Source of the DNA: Sinanaerobacter chloroacetimidivorans | Lineage (GTDB): Bacteria > Bacillota > Clostridia > Peptostreptococcales > Anaerovoracaceae | Assembly: GCF_018128545.1 (NCBI RefSeq) | Contig: NZ_JAGSND010000002.1 | Location: 1 to 64,000 of the forward strand | Direction: 5' to 3' | Length of the DNA: 64,000 nt | Part shown: positions 8,301 to 17,102 of the stretch, one piece after another | Position numbering within the stretch: position 1 is the first letter of the stretch | How the letters are laid out: each line of letters opens with the position of its first letter | Translations under genes and position numbers: made by a program | Notes under the pieces: model-generated | Database searches by the model: none | Told to the model about the DNA's origin: nothing | What the model saw: only the letters and a program-made list of their open reading frames with translations

Positions 8301-9074
8301 TTAATTTGCAACCTGTTTTCCCGCATGATCCATATGATAATTTTCTTTCATAATCAACTGGCCTACGGGAACGATCTGATACCCATCTGCCTGAAGCTTC
8401 TGAATGACCAGCGGCAAGTACTGCTCCACATGTTCCGCGTTGTTGTGGAAAAGAACGATGGAACCGGGTTTTACATTCCGGGTTACCCGTTCAACGATCT
8501 GCTCGGCGGAGATATCCTTCCAGTCCAGACTGTCTACATCCCACTGAATCACATAATATCCGCTGGCTTCGCAGGTCTCAATCAGGCCATTGCTATAGGC
8601 GCCGAAGGGAGGACGGAAAACCGTTGGTCTCACTCCTGTAATCGCTGCAATTTTCTCTTCCGGGCCCTTCAATTCCTTTACGATTTCTCCCGAAGACAGT
8701 TTTGACATATTGGGATGGCTGGAAGAATGGTTTCCGATCTCATGACCCCTTTTATGAATTTCTAATACATCTTCGGGGAATTTATCCACCCAGAACTCTA
8801 CCAGGAAAAAGGTAGTCTTTACACCATACTGGTCAAGAATATCCAAGATCGGCTTTGTATGCTCATTGCCCCAAGCTGCGTCAAAACTGATGGCCACCTT
8901 TTTTTCTGTTGTATCTACCGAATAAATGGGCAGCTTTTTGCCCTCTCCAAATACGGTATGAAAACCCAGAAAGCTTGATCCTGCCGTTAGAACCACTGCG
9001 AAAGCTATAAAAATGGCAGCACCTTTCAGAAACACTCTATATTTTTCATGAAATCTCACCTTATGCACCCCCAT
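8301..9074 (-). CDS. Polysaccharide deacetylase, PdaB-like, membrane-anchored
   Basis: NodB-type carbohydrate esterase, about 257 residues. One N-terminal membrane segment or uncleaved signal covers about residues 14-40, and the catalytic domain starts near 58. Motif 1 is SFDAAWGN: D65 is the expected base, but the usual second Asp is Ala, a change typical of PdaB-type sporulation deacetylases. The metal histidines are H116 and H120 in HSSSH, and RPPFGAYS is motif 3. PdaB relatives act on spore cortex or cell-wall glycan. The ATG at 9074 has no ribosome site, so the GTG at 9059 behind GGGGGTG is a credible alternative start. Monocistronic. Confidence 0.85.
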   Translation of the reverse strand: MGVHKVRFHEKYRVFLKGAAIFIAFAVVLTAGSSFLGFHTVFGEGKKLPIYSVDTTEKKVAISFDAAWGNEHTKPILDILDQYGVKTTFFLVEFWVDKFPEDVLEIHKRGHEIGNHSSSHPNMSKLSSGEIVKELKGPEEKIAAITGVRPTVFRPPFGAYSNGLIETCEASGYYVIQWDVDSLDWKDISAEQIVERVTRNVKPGSIVLFHNNAEHVEQYLPLVIQKLQADGYQIVPVGQLIMKENYHMDHAGKQVAN

Positions 9075-9131
9075 AAAGACGTCAGAAAGACGTTATCGTT
9101 ACAGTTTATTCGGACGCTTGGCTATTATTAC

Positions 9132-9419
9132 TTATATTTGCTGTAAGATATTAACATCTTCCGGCTTTTCCGACATAGCCGCCAGCTGCGGAACGATTTC
9201 TTTAAAATGATCTGCTTCCATATGCCGGTTCAGCAGCTCCATGCTTTCCCATTCCTCTATAAAAGTGAAAACCGTTGGGTTGTTTATATCCTGATAGAGC
9301 TGATATCGTATACAACCCGCATCTTTGCTGTTTGTATCTTCCACAAGCTTTTTAGCCAAAGTCATAAAATCATTGACTTTCTCTTCCCGAATATAATTTT
9401 TTGCCACTACATATATCAT
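9132..9419 (-). CDS. Antibiotic biosynthesis monooxygenase (ABM/YgiN) domain protein
   Basis: 95 residues, a single dimeric ferredoxin-like ABM domain. It begins MIYVVAKNYIREEKVNDF, with the central FTFIEEWESMELLNRHMEADHF that characterises this superfamily. Relatives include quinol monooxygenase YgiN, heme-degrading enzymes and many of unknown activity. No heme-specific signature is visible, so substrate is not assigned. GGAGAATTTTAC precedes the ATG. It runs divergently from the AraC regulator next door, with a dyad in the gap between them. Confidence 0.8.
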   Translation of the reverse strand: MIYVVAKNYIREEKVNDFMTLAKKLVEDTNSKDAGCIRYQLYQDINNPTVFTFIEEWESMELLNRHMEADHFKEIVPQLAAMSEKPEDVNILQQI

Positions 9420-9447
9420 GTAAAATTCTCCTTATCAGTTGGCGGTC

Positions 9448-9479
9448 TTACAATGTTTGCTGCTGCGCTGCCATTGTAA
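9448..9479. promoter_or_regulatory. Inverted repeat upstream of the ABM gene
   Basis: TTACAATG and CATTGTAA are perfect 8-bp arms 16 bases apart, in the gap between the ABM gene and the divergent AraC gene. It could be an operator or a leader hairpin. Confidence 0.4.
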
Positions 9480-9704
9480 ATTGGCCTTATTATAGTTATG
9501 ATTTTCTAATAGTGTACTCTATCCACATAAAATTTACAATACCCGGCCTTTATTCCGCCCTGTCTTTGTTGTGACTTGCGGTAAGATGCTTTATACTGAG
9601 ATTAGAAATGAAAAAGAAACTCTTACATGCGCAATATCATGCAAGAACCGGTTTCCTTATTTATGCTATTCTTAAGTCAACTGTTAGGAAGGGAGTCCGT
9701 TTCA

Positions 9705-10559
9705 ATGAAAAACAAAAGAAATGAAGTCCGAACCGTGTGTTATGATCAGGATTTGAATATAGATGCTTACCATTTTGAAGGCATTATGCAGAAATTCCCC
9801 AATCATTTTCATGATTATTATGTCATCGGCTTTATAGAAAAAGGCAGCCGGTATCTTTTATGCAATCAGCAGGAGTATCAGGTCAATTCAGGTGATGTCG
9901 TGATATTTCATCCTCGGGATACCCATACCTGCGAACCGGTGAGCGGAAAAACGCTGGACTACCGCTGCATCAATATCCAACCGGAAACGATGCGGCAATC
10001 GGTCATGGAAATCACCGGAGAAGAAACGCTCCCCCGTTTTACTCAAAACGTGATTTACCATAGTGAAATAGCCTCCTCTTTGAGAGAGCTGCATCTTATG
10101 ATTATGGAAGGGGAAAGGGATTTTAAGAAAGAGGAGCGGTACTATTTTCTGCTGGAACAATTGATTACAGAATATGCCGATCCTTTTGCCTACTCTATTT
10201 CACAGAATTCAGCAGCGGCAGAGCCTTCAACGATTGTCAGAAGTCTCTGTGAATATCTTGAAAAAAATTACGCCAAAACCATATCTCTGTCGGATCTAAG
10301 CTCTCTGGCAGGCTTAAGTAAATATCATCTTCTGCGTTCTTTTACAAAAGAGATGGGCATATCTCCCTACTGCTACCTTGAAACAGTAAGAATAGAAAAT
10401 GCAAAGAAACTGCTGGAGAAAGATATGCCTTCCATTGAAGTAGCATACCAGACCGGTTTTTCAGATCAGAGTCATTTTACCAACTATTTCAAAAGGCTTA
10501 TCGGTATTACACCGAATCAATACAGAAAGATATTTGCAGATAAGGGGAAAAATATTTAG
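9705..10559 (+). CDS. AraC-family transcriptional regulator with cupin domain
   Basis: About 284 residues from the ATG at 9705, chosen because GGAAGGGAG lies just upstream; an in-frame ATG at 9627 has no ribosome site. The N-terminal half is an AraC-type cupin sensor (FPNHFHDYYVIGFIEKG, then GDVVIFHPRDTHTCEP). The C-terminal half is a double helix-turn-helix ending QTGFSDQSHFTNYFKRLIG and TPNQYRKIF. An EamA exporter follows after 17 bases, so the two are one operon and the regulator probably controls export of a small metabolite it senses. Confidence 0.9.
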   Translation: MKNKRNEVRTVCYDQDLNIDAYHFEGIMQKFPNHFHDYYVIGFIEKGSRYLLCNQQEYQVNSGDVVIFHPRDTHTCEPVSGKTLDYRCINIQPETMRQSVMEITGEETLPRFTQNVIYHSEIASSLRELHLMIMEGERDFKKEERYYFLLEQLITEYADPFAYSISQNSAAAEPSTIVRSLCEYLEKNYAKTISLSDLSSLAGLSKYHLLRSFTKEMGISPYCYLETVRIENAKKLLEKDMPSIEVAYQTGFSDQSHFTNYFKRLIGITPNQYRKIFADKGKNI

Positions 10560-10576
10560 CAAACTGGAGGTTATTT

Positions 10577-11527
10577 ATGCTGGAAAAACATAGAACAGCT
10601 GCCGGTCACCTGGCGGCATTGATTACCATTCTTATTTGGGGAACTACATTTATTTCAACAAAGATATTGCTGATTGATTTTACTCCGGTTGAAATTCTGG
10701 TGACACGATTTGTTATGGGATATTTCGCATTATTGATGGTATATCCTCATCGTATCAAAACAAAGGGGATCAAAGAGGAAGCCCTTTTTCTATCCGCCGG
10801 ATTATGCGGTGTCACATTATATTTTCTGATGGAAAACATTGCATTGACTTATACGCTTGCCTCTAACGTCGGCGTGATTGTTTCCGTTTCTCCTTTATTC
10901 ACTGCGATATTAGCCCATTTTCTTTTAGAAGGAGAATCCATGCGTACCTCCTTTATAATAGGATTTATCATAGCCATTACTGGTGTTATCCTGATTGTTT
11001 TAAACGGAAGTTATATTTTGAAGCTGAATCCGATAGGCGACCTTCTTGCCACTTTGGCGGCATTGGTCTGGTCTGTTTATTCCATTCTTATGAGAAAAAT
11101 CAGTGATCTGGGCCAAAATTCCATCGGCTGTACCAGAAGGGTCTTCTTCTACGGACTGATCCTGATGACGCCCTGTCTGTTTTTTCTGGACTTTGATCCG
11201 GAGTTCCGCCAATTCGCAGAACTGCCCAATCTCTTGAATCTGCTGTTTCTTGGCTTAGGTGCATCAGCCCTTTGTTTTGTCAGCTGGAACTGGACCTTAG
11301 GGGTTCTTGGCGCGGTGAAAACCAGCTTATACATCTATGTCATACCGGTTATCACTATCGCTGCCTCTGCACTGATTTTACGGGAAACAATCACTCCGGT
11401 TGCCTGTGCCGGTGTTGTACTTACGCTAGCCGGGCTGTATTTGTCCCAGAGAACACCGCAGAGAACATCCCCGGATACATCCCAAGAACAGCCTAAGGCT
11501 GTGCTGGAAGAAGATCTGGATCTATGA
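10577..11527 (+). CDS. EamA-family (DMT) transporter
   Basis: 316 residues with ten predicted membrane helices in two EamA repeats. The first repeat begins LAALITILIWGTTFISTK, and the second begins GDLLATLAALVWSVYSILMRK. The C-terminal 30 residues are hydrophilic. Members export amino acids or other metabolites, mostly by proton exchange; the substrate cannot be read here. ACTGGAGGTT precedes the ATG. Co-transcribed with the AraC regulator. Confidence 0.87.
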   Translation: MLEKHRTAAGHLAALITILIWGTTFISTKILLIDFTPVEILVTRFVMGYFALLMVYPHRIKTKGIKEEALFLSAGLCGVTLYFLMENIALTYTLASNVGVIVSVSPLFTAILAHFLLEGESMRTSFIIGFIIAITGVILIVLNGSYILKLNPIGDLLATLAALVWSVYSILMRKISDLGQNSIGCTRRVFFYGLILMTPCLFFLDFDPEFRQFAELPNLLNLLFLGLGASALCFVSWNWTLGVLGAVKTSLYIYVIPVITIAASALILRETITPVACAGVVLTLAGLYLSQRTPQRTSPDTSQEQPKAVLEEDLDL

Positions 11528-11566
11528 TTTTATTTGCTCGTCAGTGCTGCCTCGGAGAAGCCATAT

Positions 11567-11595
11567 TTGACAAATATTAGGTTCCGTCCTATAAT
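11567..11595 (+). promoter_or_regulatory. Consensus promoter of the XdhC-like gene
   Basis: TTGACA (11567-11572), 17 bases, TATAAT (11590-11595): both hexamers and spacing are ideal. Transcription should begin near 11602. Confidence 0.75.
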
Positions 11596-11681
11596 TTATA
11601 CTACAAAGATCTGATAAGTTTAGATTTCTATTATTCAAATAAAAAGTGCATAAATCGAAAAAGGCAGAAAGCGGTGCAGGT

Positions 11682-12719
11682 ATGAAGAAATTATATCAGG
11701 AAATAGAAAAAAAGCTGGAGCAGGGTGAGAAAACAGCCTTGCTGACCTATATTCCCCAATCCGGGGGCAGTCTTGAAAAAAAGATTCTCGATGAAGCGCA
11801 GGCAGATCAGGAGCTTACTCTGGCGGCAGCCCAGGCTTTCCAGAAGGGATATCCTCTTACCGTAGAGCAGGATAACAGAACTATCCTGGTGGAACCTTTT
11901 TATCCCAAGGAACGGTTAATCATTCTGGGGGGCGGTCATATTGCGCTGCCCTTGGTTGAGTTTGCTGCCAAGACGGGTTTTTCCGTCACAGTAGCGGACG
12001 ATCGTCCTTCTTTTGCGAACAAGGAACGGTTTCCCCTTGCCGATCAGGTGATCTGCGAAACCTTTGATGACTGTTTTGATCTTTTAAAACTCACGGAGTA
12101 TGATTATGTGGTGGTGATCACCAGAGGCCATAAGCACGATGCTCTGTGTCTCAGAAAAATTTTGTCACAGAAGGAAACCGTATATCTCGGAATGATTGGA
12201 TCCAAGCATCGGGTAAATGGAATCAAACAGCTTCTGGCAGAGGAAGGTTTTGATCAGGAACGGATCGGCAGGATCTGCACACCCATCGGACTGCCTATCG
12301 GGGCAATTACACCGGAGGAAATCTCCATTTCCATACTGGCTGAAGTCATCGGCAGAAAACGTCTCGGAAATAAGGACAAGGGATCCATCAACCGATCCGA
12401 AATCGATCTGAATGTATTGCATACCATCGGCAGTCAAAAGACGGATACCTGTTCTATCGTAACCGTCATCTCTACAAAAGGCTCCGTACCCAGAGGGGCC
12501 GGGGCAAAGATGATCGTGTATCCCGACCGGAGCATTTCCGGCAGTATTGGGGGCGGGTGCAGCGAGGCGGCAGTCATCTGGGATGCCATGTCTATTATCG
12601 GTACGGGAAAACATGAAATCAAAACCATTGATCTCACTGGAGATGTGGCAGAAAGTGAAGGCATGGTATGCGGCGGTATCATGAAGGTCTTGATTGAAGA
12701 TATGATCTCCCATCAGTAA
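11682..12719 (+). CDS. XdhC/CoxI-family molybdoenzyme maturation protein
   Basis: About 345 residues from the ATG at 11682; a GTG at 11646 in frame is the alternative start, and neither has a strong ribosome site. After a short N-terminal piece resembling half a CoxI domain comes a Rossmann domain (LIILGGGHIALPLVEFAAK, then VITRGHKHDALCLR and GMIGSKHR), the XdhC C-terminal domain. A second CoxI-type module closes the protein (STKGSVPRGAGAKM, then SGSIGGGCSEAAVIWDA). XdhC proteins deliver sulfurated molybdenum cofactor to hydroxylases. No molybdenum hydroxylase gene lies nearby. An HD protein follows 50 bases later. Confidence 0.82.
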   Translation: MKKLYQEIEKKLEQGEKTALLTYIPQSGGSLEKKILDEAQADQELTLAAAQAFQKGYPLTVEQDNRTILVEPFYPKERLIILGGGHIALPLVEFAAKTGFSVTVADDRPSFANKERFPLADQVICETFDDCFDLLKLTEYDYVVVITRGHKHDALCLRKILSQKETVYLGMIGSKHRVNGIKQLLAEEGFDQERIGRICTPIGLPIGAITPEEISISILAEVIGRKRLGNKDKGSINRSEIDLNVLHTIGSQKTDTCSIVTVISTKGSVPRGAGAKMIVYPDRSISGSIGGGCSEAAVIWDAMSIIGTGKHEIKTIDLTGDVAESEGMVCGGIMKVLIEDMISHQ

Positions 12720-12771
12720 TCAAACAAACAAAGTAAATAGGGGAGCAAAGAATTGAAAGGATGTGCAGAAA

Positions 12772-13317
12772 ATGACAAGAGAAGAAGCATGGGAGCTTTT
12801 AAATGAATATAATAAAGATCCGTTTCATCTAAAGCATGCCACCATTGTAGAAGGTACCATGAAGTATTTTGCAAAGCTTTTGGGTTACGAAGAAGAAGCG
12901 GATTTCTGGGGAATTGTGGGCCTTCTCCACGATCTGGATTTTGGCATGTATCCGGATCAGCACTGCATCAAGCAGGAAGAAATCATGAGAGCGCGCAGCA
13001 TAGACGAAAAAATCATCCATGCAACGGTGAGCCATGGATATGGAATTACGGTGGACGTGAAACCCGAGCATGAAATGGAAAAAGTCCTCTACGCAACGGA
13101 CGAACTGACCGGTTTGATCGGGGCTGTAGCCCTGATGAGACCCTCAAAAAGCGTATCCGACCTGGAATTGAAATCTGTCAAAAAGAAATTTAAGACTCCA
13201 AGCTTTGCCGCCGGCTGCTCCAGAGAGGTTATCCAAAAAGGCGCCGAAATGTTAGGCTGGGATTTGGATTACCTGATTGAACAGACCATCTTAGCCATGA
13301 GAACAGTTGAAGAATAA
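12772..13317 (+). CDS. HD-domain hydrolase-like protein
   Basis: About 181 residues. The HD motif is LLHDLDFG, with upstream HLKHATIVEG and the later VSHGYGI supplying further metal-binding histidines, the usual HDIG pattern. Such proteins are phosphohydrolases of unknown substrate. GAAAGG lies 11 bases before the ATG at 12772; a GTG at 12763 is also in frame. It shares a transcript with the XdhC-like gene, and a terminator follows. Confidence 0.8.
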   Translation: MTREEAWELLNEYNKDPFHLKHATIVEGTMKYFAKLLGYEEEADFWGIVGLLHDLDFGMYPDQHCIKQEEIMRARSIDEKIIHATVSHGYGITVDVKPEHEMEKVLYATDELTGLIGAVALMRPSKSVSDLELKSVKKKFKTPSFAAGCSREVIQKGAEMLGWDLDYLIEQTILAMRTVEE

Positions 13318-13382
13318 TAAAAACAAAGAAATACAGAATTAGAAAATCATAGAAGTTCCAGAATATAAAAAGATTAAAATTT

Positions 13383-13416
13383 GAACCACTGGAGGTTAGT
13401 CCAGTGGTTCTTTCGT
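13383..13416 (+). terminator. Terminator after the XdhC-HD operon
   Basis: GAACCACTGGA and TCCAGTGGTTC pair in a perfect 11-bp stem, followed by TTTCGTT. It separates this operon from the convergent surface protein. Confidence 0.8.
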
Positions 13417-13446
13417 TATAAAAAGCTTATTTAAAATTCAGGTATA

Positions 13447-15144
13447 TTATTTGCTTCTTGCCCGGTATTTCAGTCCAGCCCCTCCGGCTGCCAGTAAGGC
13501 TCCGATTCCATAGAGTGCCAGTGCCGGAAAACCGCCGGTCTTCGGCAGCGGTGCTGCGGGAATCTCTTCATCCAATACCGGAATTACCGTTTCGGGTACA
13601 GGTGCTGCAGGTGTTTCCTCATCCTGAACAGTTACGGTTCCTCTGTATTTGTTAGGGGTATTGTCGGTGCCGCCGCTGCTGTAAGTAACCGTTGCAGGAT
13701 CATCATCACTTATCGACTCCTGACCATAATAGCCTGTGGCTGTAGCTGTATTAGTAAATGTATTTCCATTCCAGCTTCCGTAATTGGATGTTCCAAGCAA
13801 CCCTAAATTAAAAGTAATTGATTTTGAAGTAGTTGCTTCTGCTGCTAGGCTTCCAATATCTTCATAAATACCAATCTGTGGATCTGACAGTATCACTTTG
13901 TCAAAATCATAATCCCCATTGTTTGTTATCTTAAACGTGTAGGTTACGCTGGCTGATTTTGAATTTACAGTAGCAGGGGCCACATCTTTTACAATTTGTA
14001 TTGCCGCTTCACTTGTATCCGGATTATTTATGATCAGTGTGTTTACAAAAGTTACCTCTTTAATATTTCCCGATACAACAATGGCTTCTTGTGTCGTTAT
14101 TAGTGTTTCATATCCTGATGCGGATTCTTCTTCAACAACATAAGTTCCTGGTTCCAAATCCTGAATCAACAGGCTATCAACCTCGGCTGCAGAGCCCGTT
14201 GCAACGACATTGTTTTCAGCATTATATACGTTGAAGTTAAAGTAAACAGCTGAATCGGTTACATTTGGTACATTCTTTATGATTCTAAGTTTGCCAGGGG
14301 CTATATATTCAGGATTATAAGTGACTGTAGCCTGGTATGAATCTGATACCGTTACCTTTCCATATTTTCCCGAAACTTCTGCTGTATTTGTAAATGTGTT
14401 ATCTTCATCCCAACGATCTTCGCTAAGATTACTTAGATTGAATGCAACTTGAGTGGTGTAACCAGCACCTTTCACAAGTTTTCCAATGTTAATATCTATC
14501 CCGAGGAGCTCATCTTTCAAAACTACTGCCTTCAGGTCTGTCTCACCTGAATTTAATACCGTAAAGGTATAGATTACTTCAAAGCTTTTGGAGTTAACTA
14601 TACTTTGGTCAACGGACTTAACTAAACTCACTTCAGGGTCAAGATTTAATATACTATTTAGCCAAAGATTTATAGACCCGGAACCTTCTGCAGAATACTC
14701 CATTGGTTCTACTATTCCATGACCTTGCGGGCCAAGATCACTGCCTTGATATGTTATATCACCATATTCACTAAAAGTAACGACAACTTTTGTAAGCTGC
14801 GATAGAATGTAATCCTTTGAATCAGAGCCATCCCAAACGTTGCCACTACCTTTTGTCAAAGTTATTGTATCATTTCCAAAATATACAACAACGTCGGTAA
14901 TCGTTTCACTTAATCCATCCATAAAATGAACAGAAGTATTTCCAATAACTGACTGTACTTCGAAGCTCAGGTTTTGTAGTTCTTCACCATCAGGCTGTAA
15001 TCCTTCACTTGTACGCTGTATTTGTTCATCTAATTCCTGTAGTTCACCTTCACCTGTTTCTTCAGCAAATACCATTGCCGCGGAACTAAAAGCTAAAAGA
15101 ATTGTTAATAGGAATGCAATTATTACCTTATATTTTTTTCTCAT
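13447..15144 (-). CDS. Sortase-anchored (LPKTG) surface protein with repeated Ig-like/DUF11-type domains
   Basis: About 565 residues from the ATG at 15144, which has GAGAGGTG upstream and opens a signal peptide (MRKKYKVIIAFLLTILLAFS, cut near VFAEE). After an N-terminal region come two similar modules of about 90 residues. Each begins like IVKDVAPATVNSKSASVTYT or LVKSVDQSIVNSKSFEVIYT and ends with TNTA and ATVTY. A Cna-B-like segment (LEPGTYVVEEESASGYET) lies between them. The C-terminus is Pro-rich, then LPKTG, a membrane helix and YRARSK, a classic sorting signal. Its transcript begins with a cyclic di-GMP riboswitch, so it is probably an adhesin or matrix protein made when cells settle. 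Confidence 0.88.
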   Translation of the reverse strand: MRKKYKVIIAFLLTILLAFSSAAMVFAEETGEGELQELDEQIQRTSEGLQPDGEELQNLSFEVQSVIGNTSVHFMDGLSETITDVVVYFGNDTITLTKGSGNVWDGSDSKDYILSQLTKVVVTFSEYGDITYQGSDLGPQGHGIVEPMEYSAEGSGSINLWLNSILNLDPEVSLVKSVDQSIVNSKSFEVIYTFTVLNSGETDLKAVVLKDELLGIDINIGKLVKGAGYTTQVAFNLSNLSEDRWDEDNTFTNTAEVSGKYGKVTVSDSYQATVTYNPEYIAPGKLRIIKNVPNVTDSAVYFNFNVYNAENNVVATGSAAEVDSLLIQDLEPGTYVVEEESASGYETLITTQEAIVVSGNIKEVTFVNTLIINNPDTSEAAIQIVKDVAPATVNSKSASVTYTFKITNNGDYDFDKVILSDPQIGIYEDIGSLAAEATTSKSITFNLGLLGTSNYGSWNGNTFTNTATATGYYGQESISDDDPATVTYSSGGTDNTPNKYRGTVTVQDEETPAAPVPETVIPVLDEEIPAAPLPKTGGFPALALYGIGALLAAGGAGLKYRARSK

Positions 15145-15336
15145 TTTATACACCTCTCTTTCTTTTTCAGACACACTTATTTGACAGAATTATTACGTCC
15201 CTCGAAATATGCAAGGTTTTCCTTTCGTTTTATGGTAAAGAACATGTCTGAACCATCTTTCGTTCAAATGGGTAGCCCTTATCACCTCCAAGTTTATTTT
15301 TTAGAGATGCGGAGATATGATATAATTTTGTCCAAT

Positions 15337-15403
15337 AAAAAAAGCCATCATGTTTCATTTCTCCACTCTCCGTATAGAAGAATATGGTAATGAAATATGT
15401 GGC
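15337..15403 (-). terminator. Riboswitch-controlled attenuator terminator
   Basis: On the minus strand GCCACATATTTCATT (from 15403) pairs with AATGAAACATGATGGC (ending 15344), followed by seven T. The inner part also pairs imperfectly. The 5' arm reuses the 3' strand of riboswitch helix P1 and the end of P3, so aptamer folding and termination exclude each other. Confidence 0.8.
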
Positions 15404-15493
15404 AGCCGGACAACCATTTCAGTTTTTTAAGACTGATTAAGGTTCCTGGCTTTGCGTCCCTACCTTTCGAGAGGTTTGCCGTTTCAATATTTC
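15392..15493 (-). ncRNA. Cyclic di-GMP-I (GEMM) riboswitch aptamer
   Basis: Minus-strand sequence shows the GEMM-I core in order: GGCAAACC, a short stem capped by a CGAAAG tetraloop, GGGACGCAAAGCC, then a P3 arm closing with GGTTGTCCGGCTGCC. P1 is GAAATAT (15493-15487) with ATATTTC (15398-15392). It lies about 250 bases upstream of the LPKTG surface protein with a terminator in between. Ligand binding should stabilise P1 and block the terminator, making this an ON switch. Cyclic GMP-AMP variants of the class exist, so the ligand is inferred. Confidence 0.9.
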
Positions 15494-15597
15494 TAATTTA
15501 GATATATTTAACTACTTCGTTAAGCACTTAATAAAAAATGGGGTCGGTTTTTATTTTTTTCAATTTCTTTATAAGGAGATTGTACCCAATATCTTTA

Positions 15598-15643
15598 TTA
15601 CTAATCATTGTATTTCTATATTACTAGTCACTGTATTTCTATC
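15598..15643. repeat. Two 23-bp direct repeats upstream of the riboswitch
   Basis: TTACTAATCATTGTATTTCT and TTACTAGTCACTGTATTTCT (first 20 bases of each copy) are adjacent and differ at two positions in this stretch. They lie between the larE terminator and the riboswitch, and could be regulatory or a simple duplication. Confidence 0.5.
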
Positions 15644-15687
15644 ATGAAAAATCGCTTCTCCACTTCCAGAGAAAACCAACGGTCAGC

Positions 15688-15713
15688 TAAAAAAAGATGC
15701 ACTTGTGTGCATC
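15688..15713 (-). terminator. Terminator after larE
   Basis: GATGCAC and GTGCATC pair around a short loop, followed on the minus strand by seven T. It ends the long nik-lar-coa cluster. Confidence 0.8.
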
Positions 15714-15742
15714 CTTCATCATCTGTTCTCTTTCTAGTTACA

Positions 15743-16552
15743 TTATTTCAATGTCTCATTCATGCTTCCGGTACGATATCCCATCATATCCAGAGCGACA
15801 TAAGTAAAACCGATCTTTTTCAATTCCTCATGGATTCTGTAACGGGTCTCCCTTTCCATGATCTTTTCGATTTCCGCTTCAGCAACTTCAATTCTTGCAA
15901 GCGTATCATGATGGCGTACCCGAACCTGACGAAAGCCCAGATCCAGCAGCAGTTGTTCTGCTTCATCCACCATTTTGAGCTTCTCCGGAGTAATGCTTTC
16001 TCCATAAGGAAATCTTGAAGAAAGGCAGGCAAAGGACTGCTTCTCCCAGGTGGGAAGGCCCATTTCTTTCGATAACTGACGGATTTCATCCTTATTTAAA
16101 TCGGCATATCGAAGAGGACTTTTGATTTCTAATTCACGGATAGCCTCAAGGCCGGGACGGTAATCCCCCATATCATCCATGTTGGAGCCCTCGATGACCT
16201 CCTTCAGCCCTTTTTCCGCTGCCACCTGCCTGATCTTTGTAAATAGTTCACTTTTGCATAAATAGCAGCGATTTACCGGATTTTGTGAAAATCCTTCGAT
16301 ATCCAGTTCCTCCGAATCCACAATGATATGTTCGATACCATGGTTCTTTGTAAAGTCCATGGCTTCCTTCAGCTCCCGTTCCGGAAAGCTGCAGGAACGT
16401 GCGGTAACTGCCACAACCTGATCCCCGAGCACCTCCTGAGCTGTCTTCAGTAGAAAAGTGGAATCCACCCCGCTGGAAAATGCTACGGCAACACTGCCGA
16501 GGCTCTTCAGGTATTCTTTTAAATTGTTATATTTCTCTTGTATATTGTTCAT
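15743..16552 (-). CDS. larE: LarE, ATP-dependent sacrificial sulfur insertase for the nickel-pincer cofactor
   Basis: 269 residues of the PP-loop family: VAFSSGVDST near residue 24 is the ATP pyrophosphatase loop. LarE adenylates the pyridinium dicarboxylate made by LarB and converts its carboxylates to thiocarboxylates. The sulfur donor is Cys176 in SFACLSSRFPYG, the same number as in the Lactobacillus enzyme. No cysteine follows it, so this is the sacrificial type, not the [4Fe-4S] type. A CYLC pair lies at 96-99. It is the last gene of the cluster, ten bases after coaC, far from larB and larC but on the same strand. Confidence 0.92.
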   Translation of the reverse strand: MNNIQEKYNNLKEYLKSLGSVAVAFSSGVDSTFLLKTAQEVLGDQVVAVTARSCSFPERELKEAMDFTKNHGIEHIIVDSEELDIEGFSQNPVNRCYLCKSELFTKIRQVAAEKGLKEVIEGSNMDDMGDYRPGLEAIRELEIKSPLRYADLNKDEIRQLSKEMGLPTWEKQSFACLSSRFPYGESITPEKLKMVDEAEQLLLDLGFRQVRVRHHDTLARIEVAEAEIEKIMERETRYRIHEELKKIGFTYVALDMMGYRTGSMNETLK

Positions 16553-16562
16553 ACTTCTTCCT

Positions 16563-17102
16563 TTACTTTTTCAGATGCTGTTCCACGGTTTCTACGATGA
16601 GCTCCACATCGGCCAGAGCTCCCTTTCCCAGATCACCGCAGGCCAAATAGCTGGATTTCGGTTCTATAAAGTAGTATCCCAGTTCGGAAAGCGTTTTGAT
16701 ATTTCTCTGAACGATAGGATTTTCATACATGTTGGTGTTCATGGCAGGGCAAATATAAACCGGAACGTCCTTCAAAGCCATGACGACGGTAGTAACCATA
16801 TCATCTGCAATTCCATTGGCAATTTTTCCAATGATGTTGGCGGTGGCAGGTGCGATGAGGCACAAGTCTGTTTTTTTGGCAAGGGATATATGCTCTACCT
16901 TATCAGGCTCATATTCCTGAAACATATTGGAATACACCCTGTTTTTCGTCAATGTACGAAAGGTCAAAGGAGTAATCAGTTCCTGGGCACTTTCGGTCAT
17001 CACCGCTTCTACGTGGTAGCCGTCCTTTGTCAGTCTGTTGGCGATGTCTGCAGCTTTATAGGCAGCGATGCTTCCTGTTACACATAATAAAACATTTTTC
17101 AT
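16563..17102 (-). CDS. coaC: Phosphopantothenoylcysteine decarboxylase (separate CoaC)
   Basis: 179-residue flavoprotein of the HFCD family. Motifs are VTGSIAAYKAADIANRL (FMN loop), APATANIIGKIANGIADDM, PAMNTNMYENP (substrate clamp) and the active-site Cys in YLACGDLGKGAL. It decarboxylates 4'-phospho-N-pantothenoylcysteine in coenzyme A synthesis. In most bacteria it is fused to CoaB; here the two are separate genes overlapping by four bases, with coaB first. Confidence 0.93.
   Translation of the reverse strand: MKNVLLCVTGSIAAYKAADIANRLTKDGYHVEAVMTESAQELITPLTFRTLTKNRVYSNMFQEYEPDKVEHISLAKKTDLCLIAPATANIIGKIANGIADDMVTTVVMALKDVPVYICPAMNTNMYENPIVQRNIKTLSELGYYFIEPKSSYLACGDLGKGALADVELIVETVEQHLKK

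Noticed and set aside
15181-15390. Plus-strand ORF over the surface protein leader
   Set aside because: It covers the antisense of the attenuator and leader and has no ribosome site or recognisable product.
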